Source: Xylaria sp. FL1777 (lineage: Eukaryota; Ascomycota; Sordariomycetes; Xylariales; Xylariaceae). From it: a stretch of DNA of 16,502 nt. Under the pieces are notes generated by a model. It did not search any database. It worked only from the letters and a program-made list of their open reading frames with translations, and had not been told where the DNA came from. Where the stretch lies: the NCBI GenBank assembly GCA_022578965.1, contig MU400981.1, positions 1 to 16,502 of the forward strand, given 5' to 3'. The position numbers were made by a program, and so were the translations under genes. Positions within the stretch are counted from its first letter, which is position 1. Every line of letters starts with the position of its first letter. Shown piece by piece: positions 1 to 8,866 of the stretch.

Positions 1-130
1 ATAAAATTAAAAGCTATAAAAAACATTATAAAAAAAAAACTAATAAAAATAAACGAAGTATTTTTATAGCTTAAATTGCTTTAAATATAATAAAACAAAA
101 AAGCACTAATAGTTAGCACAAAAATTAATA
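1..130. other. A-rich left flank
   Basis: AT-rich DNA outside the left LTR, A-rich on the plus strand. It is too short to interpret. Confidence 0.5.
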
Positions 131-490
131 TGTTTTAAAAACTAAAGCTAATAATTTAACTAATTATTAAAAGTTATTATTATTGAAATAAAGCAGTGCG
201 ATTACGCAAGATTTACTTTATTACTTTAATTACAAAGAGATAAGTTATAACTTACGCATTTAAGCAATTAAGCTATATATAAATTAAGGAATTAAACGAT
301 TAATTAAAAGGCTATTTAACAATATAAATAAAGCAACCGTAGTTAATTTTTATTTTGTTGTGCGTTATTATTAAGTTTATACTTTGAAATCTAGTATAAT
401 ACTTATATTTTTATTTTTACTATATAATTTAGCCTAGATTTATTTTAATTAGCTAGTTAGCTTATTTAGCTATTTTACTTTATTTTAATT
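131..490 (-). repeat. Left LTR (3' LTR in element orientation)
   Basis: Positions 191-487 align without gaps to 14,914-15,210, at 32 differences in 297 positions by my hand count, all C/T or G/A. Between about 157 and 190 the match continues with small indels in a TTA-rich stretch. The outer end near 131 (TG) is a guess from the right copy, whose similarity starts at a TG at 14,869. This copy keeps CpG and CpA sites that the right copy has lost (around 197-207, 254-258, 297-298 and 338-339) but has lost many CpT sites. It would be the 3' LTR, because pol reads on the minus strand. Confidence 0.85.
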
Positions 491-602
491 TTTTTTTATT
501 AAAATACGGCTGCTTTTAGTTTATTTTAATACTTATAATTATATAGTTTTTTATTTTTATTAGCGTTTTTTAAACAGGGTTAATATTATTTTTTTTTGCT
601 TA

Positions 603-1260
603 TTTAATTTTATAAGTTCTTTTTTATTTTTTTTGCTACGTTTAAAAGTAGCTTAAGCTTTAGTATTTATAAAAGCATTATAGCTTTATTAAAACTAGTT
701 TTAGCTTTTTTACGTATTTAAATATATAAGCAGAAGCTTTTAAAAATGCTTAGCGTTTTTTTTGTAAAAGTACTTATAAAAAGTTTATACTTTTTTTTTT
801 TTAAACTGTTAAGCTTAGCTAAGTTTTATACTTAGCTTATTATACTTAAAAAAAAAAATATTTATAAGAGTTTTTGTAGCAAAATAATTTTGTACTGCTA
901 AAACGTTTTTATATTGCTTATAATATAACTTTTTTAGTGTAATTGTTAGTTTTTTTTGCTAGAAACTTTTTTTGCGCTTTAAAGTAAAAAGCACTAAAAA
1001 AATAGAACAATTAACTTTTAGTTTTTTTTTTAGCGTTTTTTTTTTATTTTGTATATTTTTAGCGCTTAATAATAAAAAAGCTAATTTATTAGATTTAAAA
1101 AAAGTTGCTTTTAGTTTTTTTAAAAAATAATAAAGCTTAATGCTTATTAAAAGTAATAAACATAGATCTTTTTGCAACTTAAAGCTAAAGTACTTTTTAA
1201 AGTTTGCTTTTAAAAATTAAATAAGCTATTTATAATTTTTTTAATTATTAATACTTTTTT
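603..1260 (-). pseudogene. Unidentified minus-strand ORF relic next to the left LTR
   Basis: In one minus-strand frame (left edges equal to 2 mod 3) the interval 1,216 to 818 has a single stop in 133 codons, a TAG at 959-961. I checked this codon by codon. TAA is the commonest chance codon at this composition, so the low stop density marks a former gene. The frame continues with more stops to about 603 (anchors at 806, 731 and 635), and TAA at 1,217-1,219 breaks it upstream. The product is rich in Leu, Lys, Phe and Asn; many Lys codons are probably mutated Glu. Short readable pieces are LLLSAKNIQNKKKTLKKKL (about 1,016-1,072) and NAFINTKA near 672-695. In element order it lies after pol and just before the 3' LTR, where gypsy elements normally have no gene except an env-like or accessory ORF. 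No transmembrane or known domain recognised. Confidence 0.55.
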
Positions 1261-1593
1261 TTAAATATTAGCTTGTTAAATTATAAAACACGTAGTATAA
1301 ATATAAAGCTTTAATAAACTTGCATATATAGTTATTGCGCTAGCAAAAGCAAAAAAATATAAAATAGCTTAATATAACCTTTATATTAAAGTGCTTTATT
1401 GTTTAATACTTTTGTAATTTTTAGAAAACTTGTTTGTTATTTTTATTAGTAGCATGTTTAAAGTTTAAAATATATGCTACTTTTAAAACAATATTAATAA
1501 AAATAATAATTTAATAATTATTTAAGCAATATTTTATTATAAGATATTTTATTTAAAAAGTTATAACAATTATTATAGCTTATTTTATGTTTT

Positions 1594-1626
1594 GCTAGTT
1601 TATAAAAAGATTTTTTATAAACTAGC
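1594..1626. repeat. Perfect palindrome, 15-bp arms and 3-base loop
   Basis: GCTAGTTTATAAAAA at 1,594-1,608 is the exact reverse complement of 1,612-1,626, with GAT between them. Pairing stops at both outer ends (T against T). A transcript from either strand would form a hairpin, but there is no T-tract or gene end to make it a terminator. Confidence 0.9.
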
Positions 1627-1970
1627 TATACTTAAGTTTAATATTTATTTTTGGAGCTTTAGCTTTTTTATTTATATATAGCTAAAGTAATATGTTTAGC
1701 AAAGCTTTTATTTTGCGCTTATTTAGCTATTTTTTAGCGTTTAACTTTATAAAAACATTTATAATATAAATAGCTTTAATTTTTTATTTTGTAGTGTTTA
1801 TTTTATAAAAGTTTTTATAGCAGCTATAAATAGCAAGCTTTTTTTAGTGATTTAAATACTTTTGTTTATACTAATAAGTTCTTTTAATAGCTGTTTATTA
1901 TTTTAAAAAGAAAGTTTTTAGCTATTATTTTTTATTATTTTTATGTATTATTTTTAAAACTTTACTTAGT
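1625..1970 (-). pseudogene. Unidentified minus-strand coding relic
   Basis: The minus-strand frame with left edges divisible by 3 (anchors 1,737 and 1,890) reads as plausible protein with TAA and TAG stops at likely Q or W positions. Short pieces include LYYKCFYKVKR near 1,740-1,780 and SFAKHITLAIYK near 1,671-1,706. It may be an upstream part of the same gene as the relic at 603-1,260, in a different frame after indels, or a separate unit. No domain is recognised. The left edge coincides with a perfect 33-bp palindrome. Confidence 0.35.
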
Positions 1971-3099
1971 AAAAAACAATAAGCTAGCTTTTATTTATTG
2001 TAAGGTTTTAGTTTATTAAAATATTTTATGTTATTATTTTTTTAATAATTATTTAAAGCTTTTTTTAATAGTAGTTTTTTTAAGGATTTTATAAATAATA
2101 ACTGTTAAATATTTAGTTTTTATACTACAAGTTTTTATTTTTTATATAGTTTTAGCTTTATTACTAAAACTATTAAATTTTTTATAAACGTAATATTAAA
2201 CTTATTAAAGCAAAAATTATTATTTTTATAGTGTTTTTTAATTTTAAATAAATATTATATTAATATTATAGAACTTTTTATAGCTATAAATTTTAACATT
2301 TAGTTTATAGCTTATAAAAATGCTTTTAAATATTTAGTTTTTAGTTTAAGCATATAAAGTAGCGTTTTATTTGTGTTTATTAAGCAGTTTTATATAGCAA
2401 AGTATGCTATAAAAGCTTTTTTCTAAAAATTAAGCGCTTTTTTATTAAGCAACAGGTTAAAAGTATAAAAAACTTTTATTAAGATTACATATAGTATAAA
2501 CTACTAATATTTTAATGCTTTTTTATTATAATACTTTTTATATATTAAATATATTGCTTTTTTTTATATTTATTAAACTAAGTCTAGAAATAAGTTCTAG
2601 TAAGTTTTGCTATTTTTAAAGAACGTATAACTAAAGTGCTTTTTTAGTATTATTTTTTTTTTTTTTTTTAGGTTTTTAAAAAACAAACTTTTTATAAAGG
2701 TTACTTTTTTTTATATAAAATAAAACTTTAAAACAAACTTTAAAAAAACATTAACTAAAAAAAGCAGTATGTTTTTTAATTAAACATTTTTTGCATTTAG
2801 TTTTTTAATCTATAAAAAAGGCTAGCAAGCTAAATATTTTTTGTATTTTAAATTTTTAATAATTACTAGCTTTTTTTTAAAGCTATTTTTAAAAAGCTAT
2901 TAGTTCTTAAAAAAAAGCTTTTTATAATTAGTAGTTAAGTTTATATATATATATTTATTTTTTTTTTTTTTTGCTTTTTTTTTAAAGTTTGCTATTTTTT
3001 ATACTAGTTGTTTATATGCTTTAATATTAAGTGTTAGCTTTATAAAACTTTTAAAAAGAAATGTTTTTATTTTTAGTTAATTTGTAGTACTAATAACTT
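1971..3099. other. T-rich interior with no resolved gene
   Basis: The composition matches the minus-strand coding blocks around it, but I could not hold a convincing frame. It contains a 17-base T-run at 2,653-2,669 and a short (TA)n tract near 2,941-2,952. It may be the upstream part of the ORF relics at 603-1,970 or remains of another element. Confidence 0.3.
2653..2669. repeat. 17-base T homopolymer
   Basis: An uninterrupted run of 17 T. Its length may be affected by assembly or sequencing error. Confidence 0.85.
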
Positions 3100-3145
3100 T
3101 TTTAAAAATAAGAAATATAATAATTAAAAGCGTATGCATATAATA

Positions 3146-3380
3146 AAAGCAATTTTTAATAATATTTAAGCGTATATATATTTTTGCTATGTTTTGCAAT
3201 TTAGTAAAAAATATAAGCAAATTAAAAATTTTAATATAAGTTAAAAATATAAAAGCAAATAATATAAAAGGTATAAAATATAAGTATTAATATTAGTACT
3301 GCTTGCTTTATATAATTTAATATTTTTAATTGCTAATTTAAGTTATTATTTTTTAGTAATTGCAAAATTTCTTTAAATAT
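3146..3380 (+). pseudogene. Unidentified plus-strand coding relic
   Basis: In the plus frame with codon starts equal to 2 mod 3 (anchors 3,170, 3,197, 3,254, 3,299 and 3,332) there are about five stops, TAA or TAA-like, in some 75 codons, and the reading looks protein-like: an aromatic segment AYIYFCYVLQFS (3,170-3,205), a basic middle part, then a hydrophobic run LLALYNLIFLIANLSYYFLV (about 3,299-3,361) that could be a membrane helix or simply T-rich codons. It runs opposite to the pol relic. No family recognised. Confidence 0.3.
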
Positions 3381-3400
3381 AAATGCTAAAAGCATTTATA
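3378..3400. repeat. Short perfect palindrome, 10-bp arms
   Basis: TATAAATGCT at 3,378-3,387 pairs with AGCATTTATA at 3,391-3,400 across AAA. It is at the end of the plus-strand relic. Confidence 0.8.
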
Positions 3401-4559
3401 CTAAATGTAAAAAGTTAGAACTTATTAAGTAAATAAAATAATAAAGTTAAATATAAGTAAAAAGTTTAATAAAGCAAATATAATAAAAAAAAAGCTAAAA
3501 TATGTATTTTTAAACTAATGCATTTTTTTTTTACAAATTTATTATACTATTTTTAATTTATCGATTAATTATTTTATTGCTAAAATAAATTATTAATTGC
3601 TAAATATTTTTATAATAATTATTTTTTATATATTTATGCTAGTATTAATTAAAAAATAAACAAATAAAGTAGTTTTAATTAACTAAATAGTTATTTTTTA
3701 ACTTTTTTTTAATATATTTATAATTTATTTTTTTTAAACATTTATTACTACTAATAGCAAAATAAATAACTTAAGCTTTAATAAGTATAAAAAAAAAGCT
3801 TGTTTTTTTTTTTAATTTGTTTTTTTTTAAGTAGTTTTAAAGCTTAGATTTTTTTTGCAATTTTTTTTTTTAGTGCTTAAGTTTTTAGATTACTTAAATT
3901 ACGCTTTTATTATAAAGTTTTTATTTTTAAGTAGTATAATTAATGTTTGCTTAATTAAGCACTTAAAAAACAATTTTTGCATTATTAATAAGGTTTTAAA
4001 CAATTAAAAAGCATTATAGCAGTTAATTAATATTTAAAAAATTAATACTGCTTAGCTAATAAATAGTTATATTTATAATATTTAAAAAATTAAGTTTACT
4101 AATAAATAGCAAAATATATATGCTTTTTTTTTTTTTAGATTTTATTTTTTTTATTTAGTTAACTTTTTTTGTTTTATATAACTAAGTATTAAGCTATTTA
4201 TAAATCAAAATTCTTAATAGTAACGCTAATAATAAATATGTTTAATAAAAAATTAATTATGATTTTTTTTATATATGCTATATAAATTAATATATTTAAG
4301 CTAGCTTTAGCTAAATAAAAAAGCAAAAATATTTATAATCTTGCTTATTATATATAAAAGTAACTAAAAGCAGTTTTTAAAGCAAATATATATATTAGAT
4401 TTTTTATAACTTTTGTTAATTTATAGCTATGTTTATATAGCTATTTAAAATATAAAATGCTATATTTTATAAGTATTATAAATAGTTATTAATAATAGCT
4501 AAAAGCAAAAAGTATATAAAGCTTTATTTTTTTTTTTTTTGCTGCACTATTTTAAAATA

Positions 4560-5165
4560 AAAGTTTAGTATATATACTAACTATACGTTTATTATTTAGT
4601 TATAAAACTATTTATTTTATAAGTTTAAAAATAATATAGCTAAATATTTTAAGGCTAATATAGTAACTATAGCAGTTAAAAAAAATCTTACGCTTAAAAA
4701 CTTTAAAAAATAAATAGTTTTAACTAAAAATACTTTTGTTTGTTTAACTAAAAAAAAAACTAAATTAAAACGTAAGTTAAAGCGTTTTTTTTAAGCTAAT
4801 TTTGTTGTTTAGCTTATTAAAAGTAATATTAGTAAACAATAATTTAATATTGCTTAAAAAATTAATATAATGCTTAAGTATTTAAAAAAATAGCTAAAAA
4901 AATAAATTAAATAAGTTATATAAAGTAAAATAAAATAAAGAAATTAAATAATTTGCTTATATAGCAATGTTTTTTTTAATATAATTTGCGATTATTTTTT
5001 TTTATTATATAGCTTATAAATTTTTTTTTAAGCATAATAAATAAGAAAAAAATAGTTATTATATAAAAAGTTAAGTTGCAATATTTATAAAAGCAAATAT
5101 ATAAAACTTTTGCAACAAAAAAATTAAAAATATATAAAATAAAAATTATTAATACTAAATCGTTA
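4560..5165 (+). pseudogene. Unidentified plus-strand coding relic with charged helical segment
   Basis: The plus frame with starts equal to 1 mod 3 holds at 4,639, 4,771, 4,804, 4,873, 4,987, 5,077 and 5,110. Between 4,624 and 4,794 there is only one stop (TAA) before the TAA that ends the first open piece. The sequence includes ANIVTIAVKKNLTLKNFKK (about 4,654-4,710) and a Lys-rich helical stretch TKKKTKLKRKLKR. Later stops sit where Gln or Arg would be natural. The many Lys residues could be old Glu. It resembles the body of a helical protein, such as a gag or accessory transposon protein, but nothing diagnostic is visible. It is antiparallel to pol and supports a nested insertion. Confidence 0.35.
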
Positions 5166-6217
5166 AATTTTCTTCTGTTTTTTTTTTAGTTTTTATTTTT
5201 TTAGCTTTGTATAATTAAATAATTTTGCTTAATTTTTTGTAGCAAAGTTTTATTTTTGCTAAGCTTGCTTTAAATTTTGCTTAAATGTTTGCTGTTTTAC
5301 TAAATGCTTATTATTACTTAATAATAGCTTTAAATTATTACTAATAGTTTAAACGTATAAAGTATAAACTAGTAACTTTTTAAAGTGTAATAATAGTGTT
5401 TTTTGCTTTTTAGCAGTTTTAAAGTTTTTATTAAATATTAAATAGTTTAAACTAAAAGCAAAAAAAGCTGTTTAGTTTTAAATAAAAGTAATAAAGCAAT
5501 TAAAAGTAAAAAAACTTATACGTAAGCATTAATGCAGTAAAATAAACTTAAGTAGTTAAAACTAATAAGCAGTTTTTACTTTTGTTTTTTTTATTTTTAT
5601 GCATTTTTAAAAAAAAGCAATAATAATTTATATTAAAACTAAACTGCTTAATTATTTAAAAAACGTTAAAATAAAATAAAGACTTATATTTTTAATATAA
5701 TAGTAAAAAAAGTGCTAATAAACTAGCTGCTATAAAACTAATAAATATAAAACTAATAAAAAAAAAGCTATAAAAAACGCGCTTAGTTTTAAGTAAAGAA
5801 AAATAGTTTTATGCATTATAACTTAATTATATAAACTTATATAATTAGTAAAAATAAAAAATAAAACAATTAGTAAAAAAACAAAAAGTAAAAAAAAAAA
5901 AATTTATTGCTTTAGCTTTTATTAATTATTACTTTTTAAGGCGCTTTATAATATAGTAGCTAAAAAAATAAAGTAAGCTATTATATTTTTTAGTACTTAA
6001 AATATTTAAAGCGCTAAAAGTTATATTGCAGCTTTTATAAACTTAGAAAGCTTTTATAACTTGTTATATTTTTTTTATTTTTTGCAGCTTAATTGCTATA
6101 GCCTTAATTATTAAAAGCTTTATTATTTTAGTTTAGTTTTTAATAAATAGCTATAATACTAGTAGTTTATATATTAAAGTTAAAATTATTTAGTTTTTAG
6201 TATTTTTAGTTATTTTA
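5166..6217. other. Mixed AT-rich stretch, no secure gene
   Basis: The plus strand has scattered coding-like patches (about 5,450-5,510 and 5,990-6,070), but the frame is lost at homopolymer runs such as the A-run at 5,508-5,514. An 11-bp-arm palindrome lies at 5,824-5,847. The right edge meets the fading C-terminus of the minus-strand integrase. No LTR copy was found here by eye. Confidence 0.3.
5824..5847. repeat. Short perfect palindrome, 11-bp arms
   Basis: TAATTATATAA at 5,824-5,834 pairs with 5,837-5,847 across AC. The arms are almost pure A/T, so chance is more likely here than for the GC-containing palindromes. Confidence 0.7.
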
Positions 6218-7430
6218 TATAAATTGCTTTAATTTTTTAGAAAAAAATAACTTTTTTAATTTTTTGCTAATTAGTTTTACTAATTAGTATTACTTATAAT
6301 TAATATTTTTTTTAACTTTATAAAAGCTAATCTATTTATATAGCAGCTTTTTATTGTTAAATTTATTTATTAAAAGTATAGTATTATAAAAAAAAACAAA
6401 AAAGCTTTTTTTAAATAGTTGCTTAATTTTATAAGCGTTTTTTTAAGATTTAGCTTTTATAGCTAATTTTTTTTTTTTAGTTATAATTGCTTTAATTTTT
6501 ATAATATTTTAGTTATAACGTTTTAGCTGCTTAACTTTAGCTTTAATAAAATTTTTATAAAAAATAACATTTTGCTATTTAATTATTTTTTATGTTAGTA
6601 TTACATTTTTTACTAATAAAATTAGCATTTTTTTATATATTAGCTTATATAAATTATAGCTATAATAGTACATAAAAGTATAATTTGCTTATATTACTAA
6701 GTTTAAATATTTTAGCTAATTTTTTCTAGTTTTATTTGTTATTTATATAAGGCTTTTTTTTATTAGCTTATAGCTTTTTTTAATAAGGCTTTAGGCTTAA
6801 AAATAGTAAGCTAAACTATAGTTCATTTTGTAGCTTAAAGTATTTACTGCGTTTTTTACTTTTTTTTTAAATTTAGAACTATTGTTATATTTAATTTTTA
6901 TAAGAACTTTGTACTAAAACATAATCTTTTTTTTAATAAATTTAAATATTTTTAAAGAATTTATGTGTTTTAAAAGTTTAGCTTTTAAATAAGTTGTTAT
7001 TTTGTATTTTGTTTTTATAATAGCTTTAAATCTGTTGTTTAATAGTATAATTTGCATATTTATAACCTAAAAAACTAAAAGATCTAAAAAGTAATTAAAA
7101 CAATGTTTTTTAGTTTTTTTGCTATTTGTAGATTTTTAGCAATTAAAGCAACTAGCAATTATAACATAAATATTTTAATAAAAGCTTTTTTAATAATATT
7201 TTTAAGTTATTTGTTAAGTTATAAATATTTAGCTTTTATAGGTTATTTTTTTATAGTTTTTTTTAATAAAAGCTTTTTAAGTTTTTTTGTTGTTAATAAT
7301 TTTTTTTGGCATTTTTTTAAACTTTGCTTTTTTTTAAAAGATAGACTTATTAACAAAAAATTTAAAAGCTTTTTTTTTAAAGTAACTTTGCTTTTTTTTT
7401 GTTGTAAGTTTTTTTAAAACTTGCTTAAAA
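6218..7430 (-). pseudogene. Integrase relic (HHCC zinc domain, DDE core, C-terminal domain)
   Basis: This would have inserted the element cDNA into the host chromosome. In the N-terminal HHCC zinc domain both histidines are now Tyr codons TAT (7,253-7,255 and 7,238-7,240), while the C-x2-C pair is intact at 7,148-7,150 and 7,139-7,141, in the context S-C-F-N-C. In the core, the first Asp survives (GAT, 7,082-7,084), the second is AAC (6,884-6,886), and the Glu is AAA (6,779-6,781). There are 34 residues between the last two. The preceding A-Y-H-P-Q-A-N-G-L-I-E-R-G-H block is recognisable as A-Y-Y-F-stop-A-stop-S-L-I-K-K-S-Y. The C-terminal W-x-G-P-Y-R-V motif lies near 6,311-6,334 with W as TAG. 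The domain fades after about 6,218. A T-rich plus-strand open frame at 7,103-7,417 is only the antisense shadow of this domain. Confidence 0.9.
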
Positions 7431-7642
7431 ACAAAATACTTAGTAATTTGCTTGCTTTTTTTGCTTTAATTTTTTTTTAAGTATAACAAAGGTTTTATTT
7501 TTTAGTATACTAAGCTTTTAATTAGTTAATTGTTTAATTTTTTATACGTAATAGTAATAGTTATTATATATAGTTAAAAATTAATAAAATTTTTTATATT
7601 TTCTTTTTAATAATTATTTAATTTATTTAATAGCTTAAAAAG

Positions 7643-8236
7643 TTTTTTAAAAAGCTTATTAGCAGCTATATGTTTTTTTTTTAGCATATAATAAAGTATA
7701 AAATCAAAAGTTTTTATATATGCTATTTATTTCGTTAATTAAGCATTTAGCAATACTAAAAATTTATTATTTAGCTATACTATAAGAACTTTTACATTAG
7801 TTTTTAAATAAAACATAATTTTATAAAAATAGTTTTATAACTTTTAAAAAGTTTTAATAATAGCAAGCTTTTTTAGTTTTGTAGCATTATATTTTTTTTT
7901 AGGGCTTTTTTATGTTTTAAACTTATATTTTGCTAGTTTAATAGCTTTATTAACCTTTTAGTATAAAATAGCGCTTTAGCTAGTTTTAAAAGCATTTACT
8001 TTTAGCTAAATAAGTTTTCTTATATAATTAAGAGTAATAAAAATAAAAGCTATTATAATAGCTTTTTAAAGCTTTTTTATACTTTTTTTTTGCAGTTTTT
8101 TAAAGCAAAACGGCTTATTTTTCTGTAATAAAACCGTTAATAGTTTTGCAATTATAGCATACTTTTATATTTATATTTAGTAGTATACTGTTATTCTTAA
8201 AAAAAACTATATTTTTATAATGTTTTTATAAGTTTT
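7643..8236 (-). pseudogene. RT connection and RNase H domain relic
   Basis: This part would have degraded the RNA strand of the RNA-DNA hybrid. After the RT comes the gypsy connection motif V-Y-Y-R-I-W-I at 8,168-8,188 (R and W are TAA). RNase H follows. The V-D-A block at 7,991-7,999 reads V-N-A, so the first catalytic Asp is lost. Y-D-A-T-K-x-E at 7,871-7,891 has both D to N and E to K. E-T-D-A at 7,793-7,804 has D to N at 7,796-7,798. The domain ends with K-H-T-A-A-D-G-L-S-R-R at 7,643-7,675, which reads K-H-I-A-A-N-K-L-F-K-K. The ten-T run at 7,673-7,682 keeps the frame: it encodes the end of a Leu codon and three Lys codons before the His. An ETDAxxL...QLN type segment confirms the RNase H assignment. 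Confidence 0.9.
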
Positions 8237-8866
8237 TTACTCGAGAATTTTTATTACTTTTGCTTTTATTAAGCTTTTACTATTAGTGCTACATATATAA
8301 CTAATTATTTTAGTTGTTTGTTTTGCTTATTTGCTTTTAAGTATGCTAGCTATAATTTTAGCTAGCTTAAAATTAAGCAGCATAATATTAAGATTTTTAA
8401 GATGTTTTAATATAAACTGCTTAATTTTTAAAGCAACTTTATAATTATTATACCTAGTAATAAATTTTTTAACTATTATATTATTAAAGAAAAGTTTGTA
8501 CTTTATTAGTAATATATTATATAAAACTCTTAATAGCACTTTTAGAAATTAAGCTACTAAATTTGTTGCTTTTTGTAAAAAAGTAATTATTTAAAAAAAG
8601 CTTATTAATATAAAAAAAACAATTATTGTTTAGCTAAAAATAAAAAGTAGTATTTAATTATATTTTAAGAATAAATTAACTATAAAGATTATTTTATATA
8701 TTGCGAACTTTTTAAAGAACTTATTATAGTTTTAAAAAAAATTAGCATTGCATATAATAACTGCGTTTATTTTTATAGCTAAATTAATTAATTAAACTTT
8801 TTTATTTTTTTTTTGTACTAAAAACTAAACGTTGCAATATAAACTATAAGCTTTTTTAAAAATGCT
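8237..8866 (-). pseudogene. Reverse transcriptase domain relic
   Basis: RNA-directed DNA polymerase domain of pol. Motifs in order: a P-Y-R-N-x-W-F-L-V-x-K-K type entry block (about 8,795-8,848); an I-N-A-V-T-I block near 8,753-8,770; the first catalytic motif V-D-L-F-S-G-Y-D-Q at 8,654-8,680, now reading VNLFLKYN then a stop; L-P-Q-G-A-T-N-S at 8,558-8,581, now FLQKATNL; the F-x-D-D box at 8,480-8,491, now FFNN; and K-V-I-K-I-L-E-W at 8,237-8,260, where W is TAA. All three catalytic aspartates read as asparagine, each from one G->A change in the coding strand. An accidental 70-codon open stretch at 8,327-8,539 is a surviving piece of this domain, not a separate gene. Confidence 0.92.

Larger units (their letters stand above)
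3100..6150 (+). mobile_element. Possible nested element of opposite orientation
   Basis: Within the T-rich interior this block has long A-rich stretches on the plus strand (about 3,140-3,500, 4,200-5,160 and 5,440-5,900), and coding-like relics here read on the plus strand. It follows directly after the C-terminal end of integrase (6,218), where a gypsy element would normally run into its 3' LTR. Together these suggest insertion of a second element in the other orientation. I did not find its terminal repeats or a target duplication, and parts of the block (3,700-3,900, 5,170-5,440) are T-rich, so both the edges and the idea are tentative. Confidence 0.35.
6218..8866 (-). pseudogene. pol: Ty3/gypsy pol polyprotein relic (RT, RNase H, integrase)
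   Basis: This would have encoded the replication and integration enzymes of the retrotransposon. Reading the minus strand in one frame (codon left edges at positions equal to 2 mod 3) from 8,866 to 6,218 gives RT, then RNase H, then integrase motifs in the Ty3/gypsy order, about 880 codons. I checked the frame at many anchors and found no frameshift. The reading is broken by dozens of stops, and every one I read is TAA or TAG, at sites where relatives have Q, W or R. Typical replacements are D to N, E to K, H to Y, P to L, T to I, A to V and G to K or S. These are what C->T changes on either strand produce. The start is not resolved; protease and the N-terminal part should lie further right. 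Family assignment is from remembered motif patterns, not a database search. Confidence 0.92.

Noticed and set aside
126..130. Target-site duplication TAATA at both ends
   Set aside because: Kept only as a possibility: five A/T bases match easily here and the LTR ends are not exact.
7103..7417. 104-codon open frame on the plus strand, Phe/Leu-rich, resembling a membrane protein
   Set aside because: It is antisense to the integrase zinc-binding region, which reads on the minus strand in frame with RT and RNase H. Hydrophobicity comes from T-rich codons.
7673..7682. Apparent frameshift in the ten-T run between RNase H and integrase
   Set aside because: It came from a miscounted A-run further upstream. 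After recounting against the coordinates the frame is continuous and the K-H-T-A-A-D type motif follows in frame.
8327..8539. 70-codon minus-strand ORF as an independent small gene
   Set aside because: It contains the RT F-x-D-D box and continues in frame on both sides into RT motifs, so it is a chance open piece of the pol relic; its start is GTG inside the domain.
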